Shown: positions 24,155 through 32,405 of the stretch, one piece after another | Layout: the number at the start of each line of letters is the position of its first letter | Position numbering within the stretch: the stretch's first letter is position 1 | Origin: Emergencia timonensis | Lineage (GTDB): Bacteria; Bacillota; Clostridia; Peptostreptococcales; Anaerovoracaceae | NCBI RefSeq assembly: GCF_900086585.1 | Contig: NZ_FLKM01000008.1 | Location: 1,871,652-1,935,651 of the forward strand | DNA: 64,000 nt | Reading direction: 5' to 3' | Program-made: the position numbers and the translations under genes | Notes under the pieces: generated by a model | What the model saw: only the letters and a program-made list of their open reading frames with translations | Database searches by the model: none | What the model was told of the DNA's origin: nothing

Positions 24155-25986
24155 AAAAACTTGGAAAACGGATCTACCTCATCCTCATCATATTGTTTCT
24201 GTACCTGCCCATCCTGACGTTGATGGTATTTTCTTTCAACAACAGTAAATCCATGTCCATCTGGACCGGATTTTCACTGAAATGGTACAAGGAAATGCTG
24301 GGCAACAGCATGATTATGGAAGCCATATGGAACACCTTTACCATCGCTTTGGCGGCCGCTGCCATTGCGACGATCATCGGAACTCTGGCCTGTATCGGCA
24401 TCATGGCCATGAAGAAGCGTTCCGAAACTGTGATTATGGGATTGAATAATATACCACTGCTCAATGCGGATATCGTAACGGGTATCTCTCTGATGATGAC
24501 ATTCCTGGTCTTTGGCATTTCGCTGAACTGGGGAACGGTACTGCTTTCTCACATCACTTTCTGTATTCCCTATGTGATATTGTCTGTCATGCCTAAGTTC
24601 AAACAGCTGGCCGGCAACACTTACGAGGCAGCTTTGGATTTGGGAGCTACGCCGCTCTATGCTTTTTATAAGGTGGTACTGCCTGATATCAGACCAGGTA
24701 TCGTTTCCGGCTTTCTGCTGGCCTTTACCATGTCCGTAGACGACTTTGTCATCACCCACTTTACAAGAGGTGCGGGCATCAACACCATCTCCACTTTGAT
24801 TTACAGTCAGGTGAAGGTAGGCATCAGGCCCACTCTCTTCGCTCTGTCTACGCTGATCTTTGTGACCGTCTTGGTTATCTTGGTGACTTCCAACGTCGCT
24901 TCGACCAAAGAAGACGGCAAGAGCAAGAAGCGGATTATGGCGGTGCTCACTACCTTGGTGGTGTTCATTTTGGGAGGAACCCTGTTCCTCAGCGGTGTTT
25001 CAGGCGGCAGCGGCGGCAAAGAAGTGCACGTCTACTGCTTCGGTGACTACATCGATCCGACTCTGATTAAGGAATTTGAAAAAGAAACTGGCATCAAAGT
25101 GGTCATGGACACCTTTGACACCAATGAGGAAATGTATCCAGTCATCAAAAACGGTTCGGTCAACTACGACGTGATCTGTGCATCAGATTATATGATCGAC
25201 AAAATGACTGGTGAGAATCTGCTGGCGGAAATCGATTATTCGTCCATACCGAATATCGCCAATCTGGACCAGAAGTACCTGAAGGTTGCTGAAAACTTTG
25301 ATCCGGGCAATAAATACTCCGTTCCCCATACCTGGGGAACTCTGGGGATTCTGTACGATATCAATAAGATACCAGAGGGTTCTATTACTTCATGGAATGA
25401 CCTCTGGAATCCGAAATACAAGGGGAAAATCGTCATGCCTGACAGCATGAGAGATACGTTAGCCATCGCCTTAAAAGCCAAGGGTTATTCCCTTAACACT
25501 ACAGATGAGAAACAGATTGCAGAGGCGTCCAGATATCTCACAGAGCAAAAACCACTGGTGTACAAATATGCCAACGATTCAGCCAGAGATATTATCTTAG
25601 GCGGTTCTGCCGATATCGCTGTCATCTGGAACGGCGAAGTGCTCTACTGTCAAGAGGAGAATCCTGACTTGGCCTACGTGGTGCCGAAGGAAGGCAGTGA
25701 AGACTTTACGGATTCCTGGGCGATTCCGACATCTGCGAAAAACAAGGAAAATGCGGAGAAGTGGATCAACTTCATGTTGGATAAAGACGTAGCCATGACC
25801 AATTTTGACTATTTGACTTATTCCATTCCAAACATCAGCGTGATTGACAGCGTCAGAGATGATGCAGCTAAGATGGGAGTCCTTTTCCCTGAGGATTCCG
25901 TGTTAGAGAAATGTGAAGCATTGAAGAATTTGGGCCCGGCTGCAGACGACCTATATACGAAGTACTGGAAAAAATTTAAGAGTTAA
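24151..25986 (+). CDS. potCD: PotC permease fused to PotD polyamine-binding protein
   Basis: 611 residues in one frame. Residues 1-260 are PotC, a six-span permease with the EAA loop EAALDLGATPLYAFYKVVLP. A seventh hydrophobic segment (about 270-290) leads into residues 291-611, a PotD-type binding protein (EVHVYCFGDYIDPTLIKEFE ... YDVICASDYMIDKM ... YSVPHTWGTLGILYD). The extra span anchors the receptor outside the membrane, taking the place of a lipoprotein anchor. Such fusions are known in some Firmicutes. It is the last gene of the operon. Confidence 0.95.
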   Translation: MKKLGKRIYLILIILFLYLPILTLMVFSFNNSKSMSIWTGFSLKWYKEMLGNSMIMEAIWNTFTIALAAAAIATIIGTLACIGIMAMKKRSETVIMGLNNIPLLNADIVTGISLMMTFLVFGISLNWGTVLLSHITFCIPYVILSVMPKFKQLAGNTYEAALDLGATPLYAFYKVVLPDIRPGIVSGFLLAFTMSVDDFVITHFTRGAGINTISTLIYSQVKVGIRPTLFALSTLIFVTVLVILVTSNVASTKEDGKSKKRIMAVLTTLVVFILGGTLFLSGVSGGSGGKEVHVYCFGDYIDPTLIKEFEKETGIKVVMDTFDTNEEMYPVIKNGSVNYDVICASDYMIDKMTGENLLAEIDYSSIPNIANLDQKYLKVAENFDPGNKYSVPHTWGTLGILYDINKIPEGSITSWNDLWNPKYKGKIVMPDSMRDTLAIALKAKGYSLNTTDEKQIAEASRYLTEQKPLVYKYANDSARDIILGGSADIAVIWNGEVLYCQEENPDLAYVVPKEGSEDFTDSWAIPTSAKNKENAEKWINFMLDKDVAMTNFDYLTYSIPNISVIDSVRDDAAKMGVLFPEDSVLEKCEALKNLGPAADDLYTKYWKKFKS

Positions 25987-25991
25987 TTGAA

Positions 25992-26020
25992 AAAGGACTG
26001 CCTGCCGGCAGTCCTTTGTA
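25992..26020 (+). terminator. Hairpin terminator of the pot operon
   Basis: AAAGGACTGCC (25992-26002) and GGCAGTCCTTT (26007-26017), 11-bp stem with 4-nt loop just after the stop. Confidence 0.75.
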
Positions 26021-26087
26021 ATTGATCATGAAACCATGTAATCGTCTTGACACTTGTAATGCCTGCAGTTAGCAAAACCCCTGTGGT

Positions 26088-26699
26088 TCAGTCGGACTCT
26101 AATAGTAAATAGCCCTTGATAATGCTGTATGTTTCAGCTTTCAGCTTATCATAATTGACCGTATTGTGGTTATTGAATGCTTTTTCCTGGGCTAAGGCTT
26201 CAATCAAAATATAGACAAGATAATACTTTTCGGATAAGTTATCTGTTCTAATATTATGTGCCGTTAATGCTTCAACAACCGCAATCATAAAGGTATCTTC
26301 AAAGTGGCTAAACTTTTCCATGATTTCCTTATCCTCTAATTGCATGTTTGCCAATTCAATTAGAGCAGTATAGGAGCCTTGATAGATTTCAGCTAAGACA
26401 TCAACACATCTATCCAAAAATAAATCAATATTGAATGGCTCGGTCAAGTTATTAAGCGATTGCAGAAGCATATTAAAATACTCGCCCTCAAGAAAGTCTT
26501 TAAAAGCAGCAATAAAAATATCCTTTTTGTTCTTGAAATAGCTATATAGGGCACCAGTTGAAATACCAGCTCTGTGGCAGATATGTGTTGTAGTGGTGGC
26601 ATAATAACCCTGTTCGCAAAATAATTCAAAACCTGCTTTGATAATCTTGTTCTTTTTCTCTATTGATCGTGTTTGTTGAGGATTCCTTACATCTGGCAT
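26088..26699 (-). CDS. TetR-family transcriptional repressor
   Basis: About 203 residues from the ATG at 26699 (AGGTGG 11 nt upstream; an in-frame GTG further up is weaker). The N-terminal HTH (TTTHICHRAGISTGALYSYFKNKKDIF) is classic TetR; the C-terminal helical domain would bind an inducer. The gene and its divergent partner are clearly more AT-rich than their neighbours. Two identical 13-bp sites flank the divergent promoter, the expected layout for a self-contained TetR switch controlling the acetyltransferase. Confidence 0.92.
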   Translation of the reverse strand: MPDVRNPQQTRSIEKKNKIIKAGFELFCEQGYYATTTTHICHRAGISTGALYSYFKNKKDIFIAAFKDFLEGEYFNMLLQSLNNLTEPFNIDLFLDRCVDVLAEIYQGSYTALIELANMQLEDKEIMEKFSHFEDTFMIAVVEALTAHNIRTDNLSEKYYLVYILIEALAQEKAFNNHNTVNYDKLKAETYSIIKGYLLLESD

Positions 26700-26763
26700 G
26701 AGGCAAATCACCACCTTTCAAAAATATTATACTACATAGGAAAGTCAGCAGCAATAAAAATAA

Positions 26764-26832
26764 GAATAATAATTCGTATTTGTTGACGAGCTGTCGTAGA
26801 ACGTGTATAATGAGAATATGAATAATAATTCG
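26764..26832 (+). promoter_or_regulatory. Promoter flanked by two identical TetR-type operators
   Basis: TTGACG (26783-26788), 17-nt spacer, TATAAT (26806-26811). The partly palindromic 13-mer GAATAATAATTCG occurs at 26764-26776 and 26820-26832, exactly 56 bp apart, on either side of the promoter. Confidence 0.8.
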
Positions 26833-26854
26833 CATTAGGAGGCGCTGAAACGAT

Positions 26855-27325
26855 ATGATAAACCTTAGACACATGAACCTTGACGACTTAACCGTATTTA
26901 AAAAATGGTTATACACTCCACACGTTGCAAAGTGGTATCATGATCCGCAGGATTGGATAAATGAAGTTGAAAAACAAGATAGCGATTTCAACTGGATTTA
27001 TCATTTCATTGTAGAAAACGATGGAACCCCCATCGGTTTTTGCCAATACTACGCCTGCAAAGACAGCGATGAACTTTGGGAGGGCTATACGGCATTAGGT
27101 GGATCGTATAGTATTGACTATATGATTGGAGAAACAGATTATCTCCGTAAAGGCTTTGGCAAAAAAATTGTAGCGGACTTAACGAACAGGATCATGCTTC
27201 ACAATGACGCCAAAAGAATCGTCGTACAGCCTGAGCCGGAAAACAAAGCCTCTTGTGGTCTATTGTTGTCTTGTGGTTTTGCACTTGATACAGAAAAGGA
27301 GGTTTATGTGAAACCTTTGATATAA
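26855..27325 (+). CDS. GNAT acetyltransferase, AAC(6')-like
   Basis: 156 residues. Sequence order resembles aminoglycoside 6'-N-acetyltransferases: FKKWLYTPHVAKWY near the N-terminus, GTPIGFCQYYAC, a middle SIDYMIGE and the acetyl-CoA loop YLRKGFGKKIV (Q/RxxGxG/A type), then VQPEPENKASCGLLLSCGF. It would acetylate an amine substrate; resistance to an aminoglycoside is possible but unproven. TetR control with tandem operators supports an inducible resistance or detoxification role. AT-rich, likely acquired. Confidence 0.85.
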   Translation: MINLRHMNLDDLTVFKKWLYTPHVAKWYHDPQDWINEVEKQDSDFNWIYHFIVENDGTPIGFCQYYACKDSDELWEGYTALGGSYSIDYMIGETDYLRKGFGKKIVADLTNRIMLHNDAKRIVVQPEPENKASCGLLLSCGFALDTEKEVYVKPLI

Positions 27326-27452
27326 TACTCCCTGTGTTAAAGCCCGAAATTCAGTATAACTAAATACATAAACTCTACCCGCCGCGCTAGGGGAAAAAGA
27401 AAAAACTATTGTTAGACGGGGGTATAGACATACCATGAAGCGTGATATTGTG

Positions 27453-27487
27453 GAACGGCGGTTTTGAGAAAATCAAAGCCGCCGTTC
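27453..27487 (-). terminator. Hairpin downstream of the Bce-type permease
   Basis: GAACGGCGG (27453-27461) pairs with CCGCCGTTC (27479-27487), extended by TTTTGA/TCAAA, 4-nt loop. No T tract follows on the minus strand, so termination strength is doubtful. The AACGGCG stem is the same as in the two structured repeat elements. The rest of 27326-27504 has no gene. Confidence 0.45.
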
Positions 27488-27504
27488 TCTGTATCTCGGA
27501 GGGA

Positions 27505-29667
27505 TTATTCCAATCTGATAAAAACTTCCTCTACATTGCGCTTAAACCCCAGATAAGTCGCAATAAAGTAAAGCAGATAGATCCCCATAAACACCAGAGC
27601 GGATATGGTGAAGTAAGAGAGGCTGCTTGCGGCAGCGCCAGTATAGAAGGTAAAACGTTCTCCTGCAAAAATGCCGATGAATGCGCTGAGAAACAGGGAT
27701 ACAGCCATAGGTACCAAGTAATACAGTGACAGCTGTCTGCGCACGATTTTTGTCAGGCCTTTATCACTTACGCCCATTTTCCGCAATACGTCATAACGGT
27801 AACGGTAGCGGCTGGAGTCCGATAGCTGCTGTACGGCCAGGATGGTCAAAGCCACACAGACGAAGATCAGCGCGATGTAAGCCAGGGGAAAGGTGATGGC
27901 AGAAACCATGGAGAGCATATTTGCAGTAATATTGTCCTTTACGGCTACATTGTACCTGCCCAAAGTCATGATCTGATCAGAACCGTTCGGCTGATCTTCC
28001 ATATTCTTTGTCTGCTCCAAAGCTCGTTTCTCCTCGGGCGTGGCTTTGCGGTTCTCCAGTTCTGTTTCCAGCTTCTCTGCGTCCATCTCCGTCAGCAGAC
28101 CTCTCTGGTGATAATAAAAGGCTTCCAGCTTATCCTGCAGATCTTCCTGTGGCGGATCGACAAGGTCTGCCGCTGCTACAGCATAATAGGGGGTCAGATT
28201 CCTGCAGATACGATCGGCAACAACGATGACATAGTCAGCGCCGTTTATGCCGTTGAGGCTGAAGGCTTCTGTGTAGGCGCCTGTAAAGGAAAGCTTCTCA
28301 CCGCTGACAGAGAGCTTTCTGTGAAGAAAATCGTCGGCTATATTACCGAGTACTCTTTGCTTAATATGGAGCAGATATTCACTGTTTTTCATGGACACCG
28401 GTTCATAGCCAAGCATCTTTCGCAGGGCATTATAGTCGCTGAGAGACATGTAGGTGTCGTAGTCGTAATAGTTATAGGTGTCAGCTTCGATGGCCTTTCT
28501 GTCAGGCTTGCCGTTTTCATCTGTATAAGAACTGCCCAAATTGGCAACGTGGGTATACAGATAATCGTTCATCTGACGGCCGCTGTCGTGATAAATTTCA
28601 TAGATGCGCAGGTTTTTCGTCTTGACCCCTTCCTTTTTCAAGAAATCCAGTTCCGCATTGAAGCGGTCTTCTGGGGCTTTGCTGGTCATCATCAGGTCAA
28701 AGGGGATGGCGCTGTTGATCGCTTCCTTTTGATATCCTGCAAACATCATGGCGACTGTGCCGCCCAGGAGTGCCACGGTGAATAGAATCGTCAAGGTACC
28801 CATGGTAAAACGCATCGTGCGGATCTTAGACGAGAGCTGGCGGAGCAGGAACAGCCCGTCACTGCGGTATACCAGCCTGCCGCCGCGGCGAATATAGCAA
28901 ACCAGCCAGGCCGCAAGTCCATGGTAAAAGAGGTAGATTGCCGCGATGAATAAAACGCTGGTCAGGATGACCCCGGCGGTGTTGTAGTCTGCCCAGTACA
29001 TCAGGTAAAAGAAAAAGATGAAATAGCAAAGAGAGGCGGGGAAGAGAATCTGTTTCCACTTTTCCCTGCCGGTTTCCACAGCTTCACTTTCCTTTTCCAT
29101 ATCTATAAAATCCGCAATGGTCATTTTCTTAAATATCTTACGATTATGCCTCAGTGCCAGGAGAAAGCAGAGAGCGAAGCAGCCTGCCGTCATCAGAAGG
29201 CACCAGTGGAAATCTCCCATCTGAATGTGGTAGTCCTGGCTGAACAGGTGATAAAAGATGGTCATAATGACCTGTTTGAGCGCCACTCCAGCCAGAACGC
29301 CGAAGAATAGAGCGATGGCGCCCAGAATCATGTTTTCACGCATGTAGAGCCTGGACACGGTTTTTTTCTTCATCCCCAGCAGAAGATAGGTCCCGAATTC
29401 CCGGCTCCGTTTTTCCAGCATAAAATGAACCATATAATTGATCAGCCAGGCGACGATGAGCACGATGAAGAAGGTTACGAAACCGATCATCACCGCCATG
29501 ACCATGGCGGTTTCCCACATATTTTGGACGATATCTGTAAAAATCAGGGAATCAAAGGCAAACATGAAAGCGACAATGCCGGCCATGGTGAGCATGTAGA
29601 TCAGATAATCTTTCATGGAACGTTTGGCATTGCGCAGGGACAGTTTAAAGAGCATGGCTGCTGTCAC
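27505..29667 (-). CDS. BceB-like FtsX-family ABC permease
   Basis: 720 residues, ten membrane spans with a large extracellular domain (about 315-570) between spans seven and eight, as in BceB/VraG. N-terminal motif RSREFGTYLLLGMKKKTVSRL marks the first FtsX domain. It overlaps its ATPase gene by 23 nt and lies downstream of a BceRS-like kinase and regulator in the same direction, giving the complete order regulator-kinase-ATPase-permease. In known systems this module senses and removes bacitracin-like or lantibiotic peptides. Confidence 0.92.
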   Translation of the reverse strand: MTAAMLFKLSLRNAKRSMKDYLIYMLTMAGIVAFMFAFDSLIFTDIVQNMWETAMVMAVMIGFVTFFIVLIVAWLINYMVHFMLEKRSREFGTYLLLGMKKKTVSRLYMRENMILGAIALFFGVLAGVALKQVIMTIFYHLFSQDYHIQMGDFHWCLLMTAGCFALCFLLALRHNRKIFKKMTIADFIDMEKESEAVETGREKWKQILFPASLCYFIFFFYLMYWADYNTAGVILTSVLFIAAIYLFYHGLAAWLVCYIRRGGRLVYRSDGLFLLRQLSSKIRTMRFTMGTLTILFTVALLGGTVAMMFAGYQKEAINSAIPFDLMMTSKAPEDRFNAELDFLKKEGVKTKNLRIYEIYHDSGRQMNDYLYTHVANLGSSYTDENGKPDRKAIEADTYNYYDYDTYMSLSDYNALRKMLGYEPVSMKNSEYLLHIKQRVLGNIADDFLHRKLSVSGEKLSFTGAYTEAFSLNGINGADYVIVVADRICRNLTPYYAVAAADLVDPPQEDLQDKLEAFYYHQRGLLTEMDAEKLETELENRKATPEEKRALEQTKNMEDQPNGSDQIMTLGRYNVAVKDNITANMLSMVSAITFPLAYIALIFVCVALTILAVQQLSDSSRYRYRYDVLRKMGVSDKGLTKIVRRQLSLYYLVPMAVSLFLSAFIGIFAGERFTFYTGAAASSLSYFTISALVFMGIYLLYFIATYLGFKRNVEEVFIRLE

Positions 29668-30412
29668 CTCCTGTCAGAGCGAGAACATCCAGAATCTGAT
29701 TGAGAAACTCTCGCCTGTTCTTTTCCCCGCGAATCAATTCGTGAAAGATTTTCCCATCTTTCAGAAAGAGGATGCGGCTGCAGTAACTGGCGGAAAATGC
29801 GTCGTGTGTGACCATGAGAATGGTGGCGGAAAGTTCCTGATTCATTTTGCAGAAAGTTTCCAGCAGCATGCCGGCAGAGCGAGAATCGAGAGCGCCTGTC
29901 GGTTCGTCTGCTAAAATCAGTTTGGGTCTGTTGACCAGGGCTCTGGCGCAGGCGCAGCGCTGTTTTTGACCGCCGGAAATCTGATCGGGAAATTTATGAC
30001 CGATTTCCGAGATGCCCAGCCGCTCCATGATTTCGGCTGTAGCAGACTGTATTACGCTCTTCTTCTTATTTTGCAGAGTCTGTGCCAGTTGGATATTTTC
30101 CTCGACGGTCAAGGTATCCAGCAGATTATAGCTTTGAAATACGAATCCCAGGTTTTCTTTGCGGAACTGAGCAACCGCTTCTTCAGAAAGCTGAGTAATG
30201 TCCAAATCATCGAAATAGATGTGGCCGCTGGTCACATGGTCGATGGTAGCCATTAAATTCAGCAGGGTGGACTTACCAGAGCCGGACGCCCCCATGATGC
30301 CGATAAATTCCCCCTGGGTTACCTGAAAGCTGACGCGGTCAATGGCCTTGACCACATTGCTTCCGGTACCGTAATATTTTTCTACGTCGCAAATACGTAT
30401 CAGTTCATTCAT
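29645..30412 (-). CDS. BceA-like ABC transporter ATP-binding protein
   Basis: 255 residues. Walker A GASGSGKST, Q-loop FVFQSYNLLDTLTV, signature ISGGQKQRCACARAL, Walker B LILADEPTGALDS, H-loop MVTHD. A C-terminal extension after residue 220 (RREFLNQILDVLAL) is shared with the ATPase at 13471 and is typical of BceA/VraF. ATG at 30412, 8 nt from GGAAG. Confidence 0.94.
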   Translation of the reverse strand: MNELIRICDVEKYYGTGSNVVKAIDRVSFQVTQGEFIGIMGASGSGKSTLLNLMATIDHVTSGHIYFDDLDITQLSEEAVAQFRKENLGFVFQSYNLLDTLTVEENIQLAQTLQNKKKSVIQSATAEIMERLGISEIGHKFPDQISGGQKQRCACARALVNRPKLILADEPTGALDSRSAGMLLETFCKMNQELSATILMVTHDAFSASYCSRILFLKDGKIFHELIRGEKNRREFLNQILDVLALTGGDSSHAL

Positions 30413-30474
30413 ATTGATTCTTCCTTTCTGTTCGATGTACTTTCAGTGTACAGAACAAAAGGTCTTCCTTGTAT

Positions 30475-30500
30475 GGGTTTCCCTTACAGAAATCTTACAG
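30475..30500 (-). promoter_or_regulatory. Operator: two CTGTAAG direct repeats and the CTGTRAGGG-N3-CCC element
   Basis: On the minus strand CTGTAAG occurs at 30500-30494 and 30489-30483, period 11, the normal spacing for an OmpR-family dimer. The second copy continues as CTGTAAGGG-N3-CCC, the same element found at 13420-13434. It lies between the kinase gene and the ATPase gene, so the transporter has its own regulated promoter. Confidence 0.65.
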
Positions 30501-30513
30501 TTTTGAAAGATTT

Positions 30514-31533
30514 CTATATCTTTTGAAAATCGGAGTCGGGGAAGGTGAACAGTATGCGGGTAAACTGGCCTTCCACAGATTCGCAGGAGAGGCCAATGCC
30601 CAGTTTGTCACAGAGCCGTTTACAGAGATAGAGACCGATGCCGGTGGATTTTGCTCCCGTCCTGCCGTTCTTTCCGGTAAAGCCTTTGTCAAAGATACGA
30701 CCTAAATCCTCTGCTGGTATCCCCAGTCCATTATCCTCCACGATCAATGTCAGCTTCTGCTTGCCTCTCTGCACATAAATCCGCACCAGCGCCCCTTCTT
30801 TCCGACAATACTTGATAGAGTTGGCGAAGACTTGGCCGAGAAGAAATACGACCCACTTTTCATCTGTGGAGACGATGACAGGAGGTTCTTCCGGCAGAGC
30901 AAAGTCGATCTGCATGGCGCTTTGGATGAAGTAAGCTTTGTTTTCTGCGATAGCAGTGAGAACGGTTTTCCTCAGGTTCACAGGATGAATCAGATAGTCC
31001 TGATAGGCGTGTTCCATGCGGGCATAGAAAAGAACCTGATCTACTTTTTTTTCGATTTTCCCCAGCTCCATCAGCAGTTTTCTATCTTCCTGGCAGGGCT
31101 GGTTTTCGCAGAGAAGTCTGGCAGCAGTCAGGGGCAGTTTGACTTCGTGTATCCATTGTTCGATGTACTCTTTGTAATCTCGCTGGCAGTCCTCCAATGC
31201 ATGAATCTTTTCGATGACGGATCGGTTGGAACTGCGGATGATCTCACGATAGAGCCGGTCCGTCAGGCGAGGCGAGGCTTCCATCACTTCTGAGATGAGG
31301 TAACTTTGGTCCAGCTCCGCCAGCAACGTAAAAAGATGACAAAAATGCTTACGGCTGCGATAGAAATCTGCCGCCAGCCAAATCGTTAAAATCAGGAACC
31401 AGAAGATGCATATGATCAAAATATCACCTGTACGGACGGCAGACAGTCTCAGAAACAGGGACAGAAAAAACAGTCCTGCCGCATTGACCAGCAGGACCGA
31501 TCCCTTATCTTTTAAGTAATCGTGCAGTTTCAT
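30514..31533 (-). CDS. BceS-like intramembrane-sensing histidine kinase
   Basis: 339 residues. Two N-terminal membrane spans (about 14-32 and 37-56) with almost no extracellular loop, the hallmark of BceS kinases that learn about peptides from the transporter. His box EQWIHEVKLPLTA, N box LGQVFANSIKYC, G1 EDNGLGIP, G2 TGIGLYLCKRL. Located between the response regulator and the ABC genes. Its own sensing of ligand is unlikely. Confidence 0.94.
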   Translation of the reverse strand: MKLHDYLKDKGSVLLVNAAGLFFLSLFLRLSAVRTGDILIICIFWFLILTIWLAADFYRSRKHFCHLFTLLAELDQSYLISEVMEASPRLTDRLYREIIRSSNRSVIEKIHALEDCQRDYKEYIEQWIHEVKLPLTAARLLCENQPCQEDRKLLMELGKIEKKVDQVLFYARMEHAYQDYLIHPVNLRKTVLTAIAENKAYFIQSAMQIDFALPEEPPVIVSTDEKWVVFLLGQVFANSIKYCRKEGALVRIYVQRGKQKLTLIVEDNGLGIPAEDLGRIFDKGFTGKNGRTGAKSTGIGLYLCKRLCDKLGIGLSCESVEGQFTRILFTFPDSDFQKI

Positions 31534-31564
31534 AATTTGCCTCCTAATGCAGGTAGTCGTAATC

Positions 31565-32236
31565 TCAGGGAATCAGATAACCCATACCTCGTTTTGTGAC
31601 GATAAAATCTGTCACTCCCAGTTGGGCCAGACGGCTGCGTATACGAGTCATATTGACACTCAAGGTGTTGTCGTCAATAAAGACTTGATGATCCCACAGA
31701 TAGTCGATCAACTGAACTCTGGAAACGATTTCACCTTGATGGCGAAAGAGAAAACCGAGAATCTTCCACTCGTTTTTCGTCAGTTCTGCTTGTTTACCCT
31801 GATAAGAAATCACGGCAGAAGCAAGGTTCAAGGTTACTCCGTGTATGGTCAAGCGCTGTACATTCTCTTCTGGCAGCATTGTCCGCTTCAGAACCGCGCC
31901 GATTCTCGCTAATAGAATAGGCGGCTGGTAAGGTTTTGCGATATAATCGTCGCCGCCTTGGAGGATGCAGTTCAGCTCGTCCATCGACGTATTGCCGGCA
32001 GTGACGAAAATCACGGGAACCTGAGAACTAAGGCGCAGTCTGGCACAGACAGAAAGACCGCTTTCAGCGGGAAGGCTGACATCCAGCAGAACCAGGTCGG
32101 GCGCCGAAGAGAGAATCTGCTTTGTCACATCAGAGAAATCGCAGACTTCCTGAACATCATAATTTGCATTGCGCAATAGGAGCGCCAACTCCCTGCGTAT
32201 GGTCTCATCATCTTCTACAATCAAAATCCTTGCCAT
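31565..32236 (-). CDS. BceR-like OmpR-family response regulator
   Basis: About 223 residues from the ATG at 32236 (GGAGGAG upstream). Receiver 1-118 (VEDDE, Asp in LVLLDVSLP, Thr in FVTAG, Lys in AKPYQ) and a winged-helix DNA-binding domain (130-223; LTKNEWKILGFLF ... VSRVQLIDYLW ... VKRGMGYLIP-type end). Likely binds the direct repeats at 30483-30500, and by similarity of site the promoter at 13420. First gene of the module. Confidence 0.94.
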   Translation of the reverse strand: MARILIVEDDETIRRELALLLRNANYDVQEVCDFSDVTKQILSSAPDLVLLDVSLPAESGLSVCARLRLSSQVPVIFVTAGNTSMDELNCILQGGDDYIAKPYQPPILLARIGAVLKRTMLPEENVQRLTIHGVTLNLASAVISYQGKQAELTKNEWKILGFLFRHQGEIVSRVQLIDYLWDHQVFIDDNTLSVNMTRIRSRLAQLGVTDFIVTKRGMGYLIP

Positions 32237-32267
32237 GTATCTCCTCCATCGGGTTTCATATATCTCT

Positions 32268-32296
32268 ATTATAGTTCCTGAAACGGATTCAATCAA
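32268..32296 (-). promoter_or_regulatory. Sigma-A promoter of the BceRS-like genes
   Basis: Minus strand TTGATT (32296-32291), 17-nt spacer, TATAAT (32273-32268), about 32 nt before the start codon. Confidence 0.7.
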
Positions 32297-32339
32297 GTCA
32301 GGTCTGTAATGGAATATGACAGAATCAGACAAAAAATTC

Positions 32340-32368
32340 TTGAATCGTCGCTGCTTTAATGATAGAAT
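32340..32368 (+). promoter_or_regulatory. Sigma-A promoter of the YfcC-pepD operon
   Basis: TTGAAT (32340-32345), 17-nt spacer, TAGAAT (32363-32368), 38 nt before the start codon. Confidence 0.65.
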
Positions 32369-32405
32369 AATTTATAACTTTATCTTATGAAAGGACGAAT
32401 TAAGT

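Noticed and set aside
24151..25986. PotC-PotD as a sequencing or stop-codon error
   Set aside because: The frame is continuous, includes a plausible extra membrane anchor, and such fusions are known in Firmicutes.
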